Shown here: positions 1 to 7,159 of the stretch, in pieces | Numbering within the stretch: position 1 is the first letter of the stretch | Layout: each line of letters opens with the position of its first letter | From: JAHFJA01 sp964357385 | GTDB taxonomy: Bacteria; Patescibacteriota; Patescibacteriia; JACQRZ01 | Length of the DNA: 30,846 bases | NCBI GenBank assembly: GCA_964357385.1 | Contig: CAYHKW010000004.1 | Span: 1-30,846, forward strand | Direction: 5' to 3' | Notes under the pieces: model-generated | Databases searched by the model: none | Seen by the model: the letters and a program-made list of their open reading frames with translations, nothing else | What the model was told of the DNA's origin: nothing | Position numbers and translations under genes: made by a program

Positions 1-1
1 T

Positions 2-3000
2 GATTCCTATCTCAAGGTCTGTGTTGATGTAAAACGTGAAGAGTTTACAGAAGGTGTTGAAAGTAAAAACAAGTTATTTAAACAAATGAAGCATCGGAAG
101 GTCGCGATGGCTGCATTGAAGGGTGTTGCGATTGGGGCGGGAGTCGGAGTGGTTGCTCAAGAAGTTGGTGCTTTTTTTTCAGAAGCAAAACAAGGTGCGC
201 TTGAGTCAGTCTTGATACCTCATGCGCAAGCAGAAGATATACATTCGACCGTTAAGACTGAGCGCTACACCGCTTTGGAATACCTGCGGCGCCTGTCTGC
301 TGGTGAACTGCCTCGATTCCCGGGTCCAGTCCATGATACTGTCTTGGGTGACGGCACCCACATCAAATTACCTGAAGGGGTTACGCTCAGTCATGTCAGT
401 GATGGTTCGTATACTCTTTGGAGAGGGGATGAGGAATATGCTCAAGGTCTTCATTTTGAGAGTGGACATTTGACCACACAATCACAAGAGATTCTTGACA
501 GTAACGATATTGTTTTTAAAGAAGATACTATCACAACAACAAAAGATATCTTACAAAAGGAAGTCCATAATCCTAAAGAATATATTGTCGCACATCAAAA
601 GGATTTTACCCACATAAGCCGACATCTGTGGTATGACAACAACACAAAGATGTATTTTGATGCACACTCCGGCAAGTGGAAGGGTGCTGACTTGAACGAA
701 TTGAAATTACAGTGGGGCGGAGGTAACGGCTTGAATGCAAAAGGAGACTTCGTGTTTTCAGTTAAAGAAATGACTGCCGACGGTTCTTTCCATAAAGAGT
801 TTTCTACTAATGCGCAACAGGATATTGCTCAAGGCAAATTGCGGATTGCTCTTTCGCTTTCTCGTGAAACTCAAAAAGATGTATTCATGGTAGATGTTGA
901 TACAAATGGGAATGCGATTATTCCTAAAGATAGTCCTGCCGCAAAGTTATTTTTTGACGTGCAGCATGATGGTCACGCTATTTTTAAAGGTCGTTTTGCT
1001 GAAGTGTTTGAGGTTATGAAAACGGACCCCAATGGCGAGATGCATGGGAGGATTTTGGCAACCCATGAAGGATTAGGAGTTACCACCCCAATCGAAGACA
1101 CTGTTCCCAAAAAAGTCATTGAAAAGATCCCTGTTATAGCACTTGATGTGCCGTCCCCCTATACGGTTGATATTCCACCGGTTATTCCTGTGCCCGCTCG
1201 CACCCCGCTTGAACGTATGAGAAGGCCGATTGATGCAGGATATTATGATAGTTATGGAGACTCATTTAATCAAAAGGAATGGGAGGAATATTTTAAATCA
1301 GTGAGATCACCGACCTTGGAAAAGAACCCCGAAGCGGCGCTTGATCATTATAAAGAACTTACGCGGTACTTTGGCGTAATGAGCCCCGCGCACCGAGATC
1401 GAGTCAAATCATTAGCAAATCAACCAGGGGCAATGACTAAGGATGCCAAACTATCAGTATGTATTCCGGTGGCAGGACACCAAGAGGCACATAACATTTA
1501 TCAATCACTCGAGAGTTATGCTCGCCAAATACCGACAGGGTACGACGAGAAAAACGCTGACGCGCCGGCACAGCTAAAGGATTTTCAAAATCAATTTGAG
1601 GTATCATTGTTCGTAAATTGGCCGGAGAAGGATAAAAACGGTAATAGTATCAATAAGGACGATGTACAAAAGACGCTCGATGAGATTGAGCGGTTTAAAA
1701 ACGATTTCCCTGATGTGAAGGTGAGCGTTATGGCGCAAGAGCTCCCGAATCAAGATGCTAATATCGCGTTTATTAGGAAAATGGGAACCGATGCGACGTT
1801 GTGGAGACAGCGTGCTCGTGGCAAAGATGCACCCGATATCATTATGGTAAGTAATGATGCAGATAACAAAGGTATTTCACCAAAATATATTTCAAACTTT
1901 ATTGATAAGTTTGATGATCGTCCGGAACTTGATTCACTGGTTGGTGAAATTGACTGGGATCCGGCCGATTACGTGCGCCATCCTGCGGTACATTTAGGAA
2001 CTCGTTTATTTCAGTATTACAATATTGGGGGACGCAGGAAGTTTGGCAGAATAACAACGAGCGGTGCCAACACCGCATTTCGTGGTGGTATGTATGGTGC
2101 GATTGGCGGTTATTCTGGGGCGACGGGAGGAGAGGATATCCGTATAGGACAAGCGATTCATCATGCGCGTCGAACCTATCACGCATCAAAAGAGGTACGC
2201 ACACGACGTATTGATTTTGCGGGAACAGGGGTTTCTCGTATCTATACTTCAACAAGAAGAGCGATCGATGCTTGGAAAAAAGGAACTCCTCCTATCGATC
2301 AATGGGCGGGTGGTTTTACTGCATTTGATGAGCTGCGAAAACTCAACACAAATGCTGAGGGGAAAGATTGGAACTATGAAGATCCTGCTGACTTGGAAGA
2401 GTTGAAAAAAGAGTGCGAAGTTATGATCAGTGCGACTCTCTCAGTCTATGAGGCCGATGAACCTCTTGGTAAAGATTCCCACTCTTATAAAAAACTGGTT
2501 AGTAGGCTTGGAATAAAATACAAACTCAACGCTGAGGGAAAGATAGAGATTACAGACATGACCAATTGGGTTGAGGGGCTCAAGGATTACCAAAAATATG
2601 CAATACTCATGCGTGATGCCAAATCGGGCAACAAAGAATCAGCAGAAGAACTTAAAAAAGTCTTAGCGGGCTTTAATGAAAAGTTGGCAGAAAAAGAACT
2701 CAAAGAAAAGGCACAGGAAACACAGGAGCAAGAACAACGACAACAAGAAGCACAGCAGCGTCAAGCCGAACTCCAACCCCTGCTGGATGAGTTTTATTAT
2801 GAAAACCCTCTTAATCTTGATGTACCCGACCAGATTGCGACTATTCGGGAACTTGAAGCAGAGACAGATGTCGAGGTGACAGGTGATTATGTAAAAGTCA
2901 AAAAATACCTTCTTTCCGACCTTACGACTGGTAAGGTATGGGCAGGGTTCAAACGAGGAAAAGATGATGTAGTTGTAATTAAGGAAAATCCTGTTGATTC

Positions 3001-3724
3001 TTTTGAAGAACTCGCGCGCATTAATATGCTTCCAAAGGAATTCAAAGATCCAGAAACCTATTTGGCCGATGCAGGATTTTCACATGAGAATATTTTGTTG
3101 CCAAAGGAGCGAGTTCATAATGGGAAAACAGTCTTGCGTGCATACGAGGCCGGAAGTAAAGATTTGGAACACTTCTTATTGGAAAAGGGGAGCATGGAAC
3201 CGAAAGTTGCGATATCAATAATGGTTCGTGTGTGCGATGGTGTTGCAGCACTTCATCGTGCTGGGGTGGTCCATTATGACATTGCGCCGCTCAACATCAT
3301 CCTCTCAAAAGACAAAGTGCGTCTGACTGATTTGGAAATGGGGTCAATTGACGCTGGGGGGGATGGAGTATTTAAAAAAGGAGCCATGCTTGGTAATCGA
3401 TTTATCATGCCGCCAGAACTGTTCACCGAACAGCCTATATTTGATCGCACTGTTGATATTTACTCATCAGCATCGACACTCTATTATCTTATTGCAAAAA
3501 AATGGCCGCACAATATTGACTCTCAGACCAAGGATCTAGCACAAAAAGAGAGGATGGAAAAGTATCGTCTCGAACACTTAAATGAAGAAGTAGTATTTCC
3601 TGATGAAATCCCCGCCGTCCTTCAGCCGATTCTGTCTAAAGCGATGAGCCCCCGAGCAAGGGAACGATATCAATCCATGGAGGATTTTAACAAAGAACTA
3701 ATTACAGCATATAAAAGTTTGTGA
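2..3724 (+). CDS. Giant glycosyltransferase-like / protein-kinase-like fusion protein (5' end outside window)
   Basis: The reading frame is open to the left edge. An ATG at 86 exists but has no ribosome site, and the codons before it read as ordinary protein, so the true start is probably upstream. Residue numbers here count from that ATG. Residues 1-35 include a hydrophobic Ala/Gly/Val-rich segment that could be a membrane anchor. Residues about 60-400 are an unrecognised beta-rich region. Residues about 453-700 resemble a GT-A (family 2) glycosyltransferase: a SVCIPVAG opening strand, a DAD metal motif at 591-593, TTSGANTAFRGG, and a GGED motif at 681-684. A Gln/Glu-rich coiled coil lies near 865-905. 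Residues about 930-1212 form a Ser/Thr-kinase-like fold: Lys966 in VVVIKEN, a catalytic loop HYDIAPLN in place of HRDLKPxN, DLE in place of DFG, and an APE-like PPE. The catalytic Asp and metal-binding Asn are kept, but Arg and Lys of the loop and Gly of DFG are lost, so activity is uncertain. Domain calls are fairly firm; the substrate is unknown. Confidence 0.75.
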   Translation, partial: DSYLKVCVDVKREEFTEGVESKNKLFKQMKHRKVAMAALKGVAIGAGVGVVAQEVGAFFSEAKQGALESVLIPHAQAEDIHSTVKTERYTALEYLRRLSAGELPRFPGPVHDTVLGDGTHIKLPEGVTLSHVSDGSYTLWRGDEEYAQGLHFESGHLTTQSQEILDSNDIVFKEDTITTTKDILQKEVHNPKEYIVAHQKDFTHISRHLWYDNNTKMYFDAHSGKWKGADLNELKLQWGGGNGLNAKGDFVFSVKEMTADGSFHKEFSTNAQQDIAQGKLRIALSLSRETQKDVFMVDVDTNGNAIIPKDSPAAKLFFDVQHDGHAIFKGRFAEVFEVMKTDPNGEMHGRILATHEGLGVTTPIEDTVPKKVIEKIPVIALDVPSPYTVDIPPVIPVPARTPLERMRRPIDAGYYDSYGDSFNQKEWEEYFKSVRSPTLEKNPEAALDHYKELTRYFGVMSPAHRDRVKSLANQPGAMTKDAKLSVCIPVAGHQEAHNIYQSLESYARQIPTGYDEKNADAPAQLKDFQNQFEVSLFVNWPEKDKNGNSINKDDVQKTLDEIERFKNDFPDVKVSVMAQELPNQDANIAFIRKMGTDATLWRQRARGKDAPDIIMVSNDADNKGISPKYISNFIDKFDDRPELDSLVGEIDWDPADYVRHPAVHLGTRLFQYYNIGGRRKFGRITTSGANTAFRGGMYGAIGGYSGATGGEDIRIGQAIHHARRTYHASKEVRTRRIDFAGTGVSRIYTSTRRAIDAWKKGTPPIDQWAGGFTAFDELRKLNTNAEGKDWNYEDPADLEELKKECEVMISATLSVYEADEPLGKDSHSYKKLVSRLGIKYKLNAEGKIEITDMTNWVEGLKDYQKYAILMRDAKSGNKESAEELKKVLAGFNEKLAEKELKEKAQETQEQEQRQQEAQQRQAELQPLLDEFYYENPLNLDVPDQIATIRELEAETDVEVTGDYVKVKKYLLSDLTTGKVWAGFKRGKDDVVVIKENPVDSFEELARINMLPKEFKDPETYLADAGFSHENILLPKERVHNGKTVLRAYEAGSKDLEHFLLEKGSMEPKVAISIMVRVCDGVAALHRAGVVHYDIAPLNIILSKDKVRLTDLEMGSIDAGGDGVFKKGAMLGNRFIMPPELFTEQPIFDRTVDIYSSASTLYYLIAKKWPHNIDSQTKDLAQKERMEKYRLEHLNEEVVFPDEIPAVLQPILSKAMSPRARERYQSMEDFNKELITAYKSL

Positions 3725-3743
3725 GTTTGAAATATAGAAATTA

Positions 3744-3774
3744 AAAAACTGCATATCCTTTTTATGCAGTTTTT
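3744..3774. terminator. Bidirectional rho-independent terminator
   Basis: An 11-bp perfect stem, AAAAACTGCAT (3744-3754) with ATGCAGTTTTT (3764-3774), encloses a 9-nt loop. The flanking A and T runs give a U-tract on both strands. It lies between two convergent genes (stops at 3724 on plus and 3791 on minus), so one hairpin can end both transcripts. Confidence 0.8.
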
Positions 3775-3790
3775 CTAAAATTATATTAGT

Positions 3791-4783
3791 TTATGTTTGT
3801 TTCGAGGATTCCTTTTCCTCTTTTTTAATTTCAATTTTTTGACTAGCCTTGGCTTCTGTAGATTTTATTACAGCAGCTTTGGTGTCACGAGCAGTAAACC
3901 ATTTTTTGCCTGCTTCATAGCATGCTTCTAGGATAACTAAGGTCTCAAAATATTTATTTTTAAGACGTTCTTTTTCACCTTTTGCCCATTGGTCACGAGG
4001 TTTGCCACTTCCAGCTTCTCTGTTTTTAAGAAGTTGTTCGTAAGCTTTCCGAGGATTTTCAAGACGTTTTCTTGCGATATCAACAAATTTATCGTAAGTT
4101 AAATTCTTTAAATCCCCGACACTCAAACCAAATTTTTCTAACCATCTAAAGTAAGTTTCCCCGACCTTAATAGTGAATTCATCAACTATTACATTGTCAT
4201 TTACTACTACAGCGGCATATACAGATAGACTTTCAAGTCTTGGTCTTACTGCAAATTTTGTAGATTTATCGATGAATGCTTTAAATTCTTCAGTGTCTGC
4301 ATAAATTCTTTTACCGTTAGGTCCTATAGCAACCAGTCTGGAGTATTCTTTTCTGTCGGTGTTGAGCCATTTTACTTTTTTTAATTTGGCCTTGATAACG
4401 ATTGAGCCATCTTCCTCGCTCAGCCTTTCTTCTTCTCCCAAAGTGGCGGGATCAGGAATAACAGGGATTTCGTTATTTTCTCTACCATCTCTACCTCCTC
4501 TTTTAGAAAAGCTTTTCAACGTATAAACATTATATTTCTTTCCTGCAATTGGTTTACGACCATCCAAAGCCCATATCAAGGCTTCATCATTGGCATAACC
4601 AACATAAGATTCACTAGGTTCTGCTGCTTTTTCTTCTCTGTTAAAAACATTTAAGGTTCTTTGAATTGATTTTTTCCCAAAAATAATACCTGGATGGGAA
4701 ACAATCTCTTCAGCCTTAACGACTTTTGGTGATAAGGCCTGAAAAGCTTTTAATAGTGAACGTGAAACATTCGAATTAGACAT
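3791..4783 (-). CDS. Hypothetical protein, 330 aa, lysine-rich tail
   Basis: I do not recognise this protein. It has no signal peptide and no obvious membrane segment, so it is probably cytoplasmic. The N-terminal third contains a segment around GYANDEALIWALDGRKPIAGK. The centre has alternating strands, including SVYAAVVVNDNVIVDEF. The C-terminal third is charged and helical and ends in a Lys/Glu-rich tail (KIEIKKEEKESSKQT). The start is well supported: AGGAGG lies 9 nt upstream of the ATG, the strongest Shine-Dalgarno in the window, whereas most neighbours have none. A promoter-like pair is about 70 nt upstream. It lies beside a toxin-antitoxin pair between conserved loci, so it may be accessory. 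Being a real gene is likely; its function is unknown. Confidence 0.8.
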   Translation of the reverse strand: MSNSNVSRSLLKAFQALSPKVVKAEEIVSHPGIIFGKKSIQRTLNVFNREEKAAEPSESYVGYANDEALIWALDGRKPIAGKKYNVYTLKSFSKRGGRDGRENNEIPVIPDPATLGEEERLSEEDGSIVIKAKLKKVKWLNTDRKEYSRLVAIGPNGKRIYADTEEFKAFIDKSTKFAVRPRLESLSVYAAVVVNDNVIVDEFTIKVGETYFRWLEKFGLSVGDLKNLTYDKFVDIARKRLENPRKAYEQLLKNREAGSGKPRDQWAKGEKERLKNKYFETLVILEACYEAGKKWFTARDTKAAVIKSTEAKASQKIEIKKEEKESSKQT

Positions 4784-4798
4784 GGGCTAAGCCCTCCT
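4784..4798 (-). promoter_or_regulatory. Strong Shine-Dalgarno with hairpin before the start codon
   Basis: Reading the minus strand, AGGAGG occupies 4798-4793. A GGGC-TTA-GCCC inverted repeat (4794-4784) overlaps its last two bases and runs up to the ATG at 4783. In RNA the four-pair stem could either hide the ribosome site or shorten its effective spacing to the start. Such a strong site is unusual for this window. Confidence 0.55.
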
Positions 4799-4851
4799 TT
4801 ATAACAAAATATTATTTTTTTAAAGATCCAATATGTGACCTTCTGAAGAGA

Positions 4852-4879
4852 AGAATAGCATATTATAGACATTTTGTCA
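4852..4879 (-). promoter_or_regulatory. Putative sigma70-type promoter for the 330-aa gene
   Basis: On the minus strand a perfect TTGACA (4879-4874) is followed after 16 nt by TATTCT (4857-4852), about 70 nt upstream of the ATG at 4783. A second box, TATAAT (4867-4862), lies inside the spacer, only 7 nt from the TTGACA. It has no good -35 of its own but could act alone. Confidence 0.4.
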
Positions 4880-4986
4880 AGTATTTATAGGACAGTTGTT
4901 CCAAATTCCTTATATTTATAACCTTTTTCATCTTTTCGAGTACCTTGGTGAATACTCAATTGATATTAGAATAGTCAACGGAATCT

Positions 4987-5418
4987 TCAGTAGTTTTTCT
5001 TCAAATACGCCATGATTTCCTTTCTAAATACCACAAAGTCATCAAGGCGCGTTTGAAGTTTTTCGTATATGATAGTGCGGTCGATTTTTTCGTAGTCGTG
5101 AACGAGGACATTACGGAACCCTATGATTCCTTCTACTCGTTCAGCAGTCTTTTTTGAAATGATCTTGGCATTACGCAGAATGAAAATAAACTCTTGATTG
5201 CTGTCTGGTTTTGGAAGTTCAAGCCGCGCAACAAAAAGTTTTGCAATATCCAGTACTACTTCTATCGAAAGCTGAAGGTAGCGTTCCGCGAGACCAAAGT
5301 GATGATAGTCTTCTAGAAAAGCTTTTTTATTGATTTTTTGCAGTACTTTTAGATACCCCAAATACTCATTGAGATGATCCAATTTGGCAACAATTTTGTT
5401 ATACAGCACGTGCGACAT
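4987..5418 (-). CDS. hepT: HepT-like toxin (DUF86 family, HEPN fold)
   Basis: A 143-aa helical protein, the usual size for HepT. It carries the HEPN RNase motif RX4HXY as RNVLVHDY near residues 102-109. In characterised HepT/MntA pairs the HEPN protein is an RNA-cleaving toxin. It is neutralised when the partner nucleotidyltransferase adenylylates the tyrosine of this motif, and that Tyr is present here. The ATG lies inside the end of the upstream mntA (20-nt overlap, 5399-5418), so the two are translationally coupled, antitoxin first. No clear terminator follows. Family assignment is firm; toxin activity in this organism is inferred. Confidence 0.88.
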   Translation of the reverse strand: MSHVLYNKIVAKLDHLNEYLGYLKVLQKINKKAFLEDYHHFGLAERYLQLSIEVVLDIAKLFVARLELPKPDSNQEFIFILRNAKIISKKTAERVEGIIGFRNVLVHDYEKIDRTIIYEKLQTRLDDFVVFRKEIMAYLKKNY

Positions 5419-5809
5419 ACGCTTTGTTATAGGCAGTTAAGAATGGTTCAAAGTCGTAGTATTCATTCATAATACGCAATTCGTACATGACGCGCACAAC
5501 ATCTGATTCTTCGTAAAGGGGCTCACCTTCTTGGATGATCACAAATTTGAAGAAGATTGAGGAAATGTCGTTGAGGACTACAACGTCGATTGGTGTGCTG
5601 AGGGCACCTGCGAGTTTTTCTGCGAGGATGCATCGGATATCAAAACGTTTGGTTGCGGATAAGGTCGAAGGGAGGAGTATTGCAATATCGACATCGCTGC
5701 CCTTGGTGGCTTTGCCTTGGGCATAAGAACCAAACATGTACACCAAAGTCGCCCCGTATTCCCGTGCTATTTTGACGATGGTGGATTGTTGTTTCTTCGA
5801 GAGCTTCAT
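5399..5809 (-). CDS. mntA: MntA-like nucleotidyltransferase antitoxin
   Basis: A 136-aa minimal nucleotidyltransferase. The signature GSX10DXD is intact as GSYAQGKATKGSDVD, beginning near residue 27. It supplies the nucleotide-binding Gly-Ser and the two metal-binding Asp residues. Known MntA proteins transfer AMP to the Tyr of HepT and silence it; the overlapping downstream gene encodes that partner. After the core, a tail containing MYELRIMNEYYDFEPFL probably contacts the toxin. The start at 5809 has no Shine-Dalgarno. An extended -10 ending 8 nt before it suggests a leaderless mRNA. Confidence 0.88.
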   Translation of the reverse strand: MKLSKKQQSTIVKIAREYGATLVYMFGSYAQGKATKGSDVDIAILLPSTLSATKRFDIRCILAEKLAGALSTPIDVVVLNDISSIFFKFVIIQEGEPLYEESDVVRVMYELRIMNEYYDFEPFLTAYNKAYVARAV

Positions 5810-5817
5810 ATTGGTTT

Positions 5818-5826
5818 ATTGTATCA
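5818..5826 (-). promoter_or_regulatory. Extended -10 promoter of mntA-hepT
   Basis: On the minus strand TGA-TACAAT (5826-5818) matches an extended -10 element. Eight nt separate it from the ATG at 5809, which puts the predicted transcription start within a base or two of the start codon. No good -35 is visible; that position overlaps the terminator of the rplT operon. Confidence 0.5.
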
Positions 5827-5838
5827 AATGGGCAATAT

Positions 5839-5865
5839 AAAACTACCCCGAGATGGGGTAGTTTT
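5839..5865 (-). terminator. Terminator of the infC-rpmI-rplT operon
   Basis: A perfect 11-bp stem, AAAACTACCCC (5839-5849) with GGGGTAGTTTT (5855-5865), has a 5-nt loop. It lies 17 nt beyond the rplT stop on the minus strand and just before the mntA promoter. The U-tract is short (four), but the stem is strong. Confidence 0.75.
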
Positions 5866-5882
5866 GAGTATCTATATCATCC

Positions 5883-6227
5883 CTACTTCACCTTCTCAAC
5901 AACCTTGGTAAATACTGCAGGATAATCTTTTGCGAGTGTAGAAAGGATTTTGCGATCGAGCATCACGTTGTTCTTGTGGATGCGATCCATGAGCTTGCTG
6001 TAGCTAAAATCATGAAGCTTTGCCGCAGCGCTAATCTGGATCTGCCAGAGACGGCGGATCACCCGCTTTTTGTTACGGCGGTCGCGGTAGGCGTATGAAC
6101 CCGCCTTAAGCATAGCAGGACGTGCCAGCTTAATGAGATTTTTTCGACCCCAACGGTAGCCTTTGGTGGCAGCCATGAGTGATCGACGCTTTTTCAGATG
6201 GAGCATTCCTCGTTTTACGCGTGGCAT
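5883..6227 (-). CDS. rplT: 50S ribosomal protein L20
   Basis: A 114-aa basic protein with the classic L20 opening MPRVKRG and the conserved stretches KGYRWGRKN, AYRDRRNKKR and RRLWQIQISAAA. Length matches the family. L20 binds 23S rRNA early in large-subunit assembly and in several bacteria also represses its own operon. It is the last gene of the infC-rpmI-rplT operon, starting 6 nt after rpmI, and is followed by a strong terminator. No Shine-Dalgarno is visible before the ATG. Confidence 0.97.
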   Translation of the reverse strand: MPRVKRGMLHLKKRRSLMAATKGYRWGRKNLIKLARPAMLKAGSYAYRDRRNKKRVIRRLWQIQISAAAKLHDFSYSKLMDRIHKNNVMLDRKILSTLAKDYPAVFTKVVEKVK

Positions 6228-6233
6228 ACAGGT

Positions 6234-6431
6234 TTACAACTGGTTGGACAGTATTTTAATAGTTTTGGTAAACGCAACTGACATAGTGTCGTCACTGCGC
6301 TTGTTTCGGGAGACTTTTCCGGTATCGCGGGCGTTAAAATGGTTCTGTCCGGCATGGCGGCGAATCACTTTTCCGGTGGTGGTTACACGGAAACGCTTGG
6401 CTACGGTCTGTTTTGTCTTGAGTTTAGGCAT
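6234..6431 (-). CDS. rpmI: 50S ribosomal protein L35
   Basis: A 65-aa very basic protein with the L35 signature MPKLKTKQTVAKRF followed by RRHAGQNHFN. Typical L35 has K-T-x-x-x-A-K-R-F and a similar Arg/His/Lys-rich centre. It is a small component of the large ribosomal subunit. It sits between infC and rplT in the order conserved across bacteria. A separate promoter lies in the 113-nt gap after infC, predicting a leader of only about 7 nt. Confidence 0.96.
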   Translation of the reverse strand: MPKLKTKQTVAKRFRVTTTGKVIRRHAGQNHFNARDTGKVSRNKRSDDTMSVAFTKTIKILSNQL

Positions 6432-6445
6432 AAAATATAAGGGTG

Positions 6446-6474
6446 AGTATGACGGAAAGTAACGTACTTGTCAA
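6446..6474 (-). promoter_or_regulatory. Internal promoter for rpmI-rplT
   Basis: On the minus strand TTGACA (6474-6469), a 17-nt spacer and CATACT (6451-6446) form a good sigma70-type promoter. It lies 14 nt before the rpmI ATG at 6431, so the two ribosomal protein genes can be transcribed without infC. Confidence 0.6.
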
Positions 6475-6482
6475 ATGTTGAA

Positions 6483-6543
6483 GGGCGTGAGCCCGTAAAT
6501 ACTAACTAGTGTCGGTGGGCGTGAGCCGTAAGCACTGGCTGGT
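6483..6543. repeat. Two-copy degenerate direct repeat with hairpin cores in the infC-rpmI gap
   Basis: GGGCGTGAGCCCGTAA (6483-6498) recurs as GGGCGTGAGCCGTAA (6517-6531). Similarity continues downstream: ATACTAACTAGT after the first copy against GCACTGGCTGGT after the second, differing mostly by A/G or T/C transitions. Each core is an inverted repeat (GGGC-GTGA-GCCC) able to form a short hairpin. The pair lies between the infC stop and the internal rpmI promoter. Confidence 0.6.
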
Positions 6544-6544
6544 A

Positions 6545-7105
6545 CTAGACGCGCTTGAGGCCAATAATGGCATGGAGACGGCCTCCTTGGATCTGGATTT
6601 TGTTGTCCCAGGTCAGGGTTACGCCATGGTCGACATCGAGGCCTGCGATAAAGGCTTTGATGATTTCTTTGGCATGCTCGGTGTGTCCGCGTTCACGGCC
6701 ACGCAGTACCATTTCTACCTTTACTTCGTTCCCTGCTTCCAAAAATTTCTTGGCTTGCTGCATGCGAACCTCGATATCATGGGCGCCAATACGCAAGGAA
6801 AGGCGGACACCTTTGGTCTCAGTTTGCTTCTGTTTTGCCTTTGCTTTGCGCTTTTGCTTCTCTTGTTCGTATTGAAATTTGCCGCTATCGATGATTTTGC
6901 AGACCGGAGGGTTGGCGGTAGGTTCGATTTCTACCAGGTCAAACTCGAATTCTTTTGCTTTTGCAAGGGCCGCTTCGATGGTCATCAGACCGACGTGGTT
7001 TCCTTCATCGTCAATAACCCGCACTTCTGGTGCGGTGATTTGTTCGTTGGTACGATACTTTTTCTCGTTAGCGTCTGGTTTTCGCTTGTGATAGGTCTTT
7101 CGCAT
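6545..7105 (-). CDS. infC: Translation initiation factor IF-3
   Basis: A 186-aa protein with both IF-3 domains. The N-domain begins with YRTNEQITAPEVRVID and includes FDLVEIEPTANPPVCKIID. A Lys-rich linker follows, then the C-domain with LSLRIGAHDIEVRMQQAKKF and VEMVLRGRE. IF-3 binds the 30S subunit, prevents premature subunit joining and checks initiator tRNA and start codon. I chose the ATG at 7105; a longer frame from a TTG at 7147 would run into the mature 3' end region of tmRNA and adds unconserved residues. It starts with ATG rather than the rare AUU/AUC codon used for autoregulation in some bacteria. Confidence 0.95.
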   Translation of the reverse strand: MRKTYHKRKPDANEKKYRTNEQITAPEVRVIDDEGNHVGLMTIEAALAKAKEFEFDLVEIEPTANPPVCKIIDSGKFQYEQEKQKRKAKAKQKQTETKGVRLSLRIGAHDIEVRMQQAKKFLEAGNEVKVEMVLRGRERGHTEHAKEIIKAFIAGLDVDHGVTLTWDNKIQIQGGRLHAIIGLKRV

Positions 7106-7118
7106 TGTATTGAAATAA

Positions 7119-7131
7119 GCCCCAACGGGGC
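7119..7131 (-). terminator. Small GC hairpin between ssrA and infC
   Basis: GCCCC (7119-7123) and GGGGC (7127-7131) pair around a 3-nt loop. On the minus strand they are followed by TTATTT, just before the infC ATG. It could be a weak terminator for tmRNA, an attenuator, or a processing guard. A 14-bp palindrome, AAAAGACGTCTTTT, directly follows the tmRNA CCA end. The role is unproven. Confidence 0.35.
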
Positions 7132-7159
7132 GGTTTAGTCGACTCAAAAAGACGTCTTT

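Noticed and set aside
4862..4879. TTGACA and TATAAT as one promoter on the minus strand
   Set aside because: They are only 7 nt apart, far from the 16-18 nt needed. The TTGACA fits better with TATTCT at 4857-4852.
6509..7138. 209-codon open frame on the plus strand opposite infC
   Set aside because: It lies antisense to a clear IF-3 gene and contains Phe/Leu-rich sequence expected from reading a Lys/Glu-rich gene backwards. No start signals were seen.
7106..7147. Longer IF-3 with a TTG start at 7147
   Set aside because: It would begin just 13 nt past the tmRNA 3' end and include a GC hairpin, and the added residues are not typical of IF-3. The ATG at 7105 fits the family.
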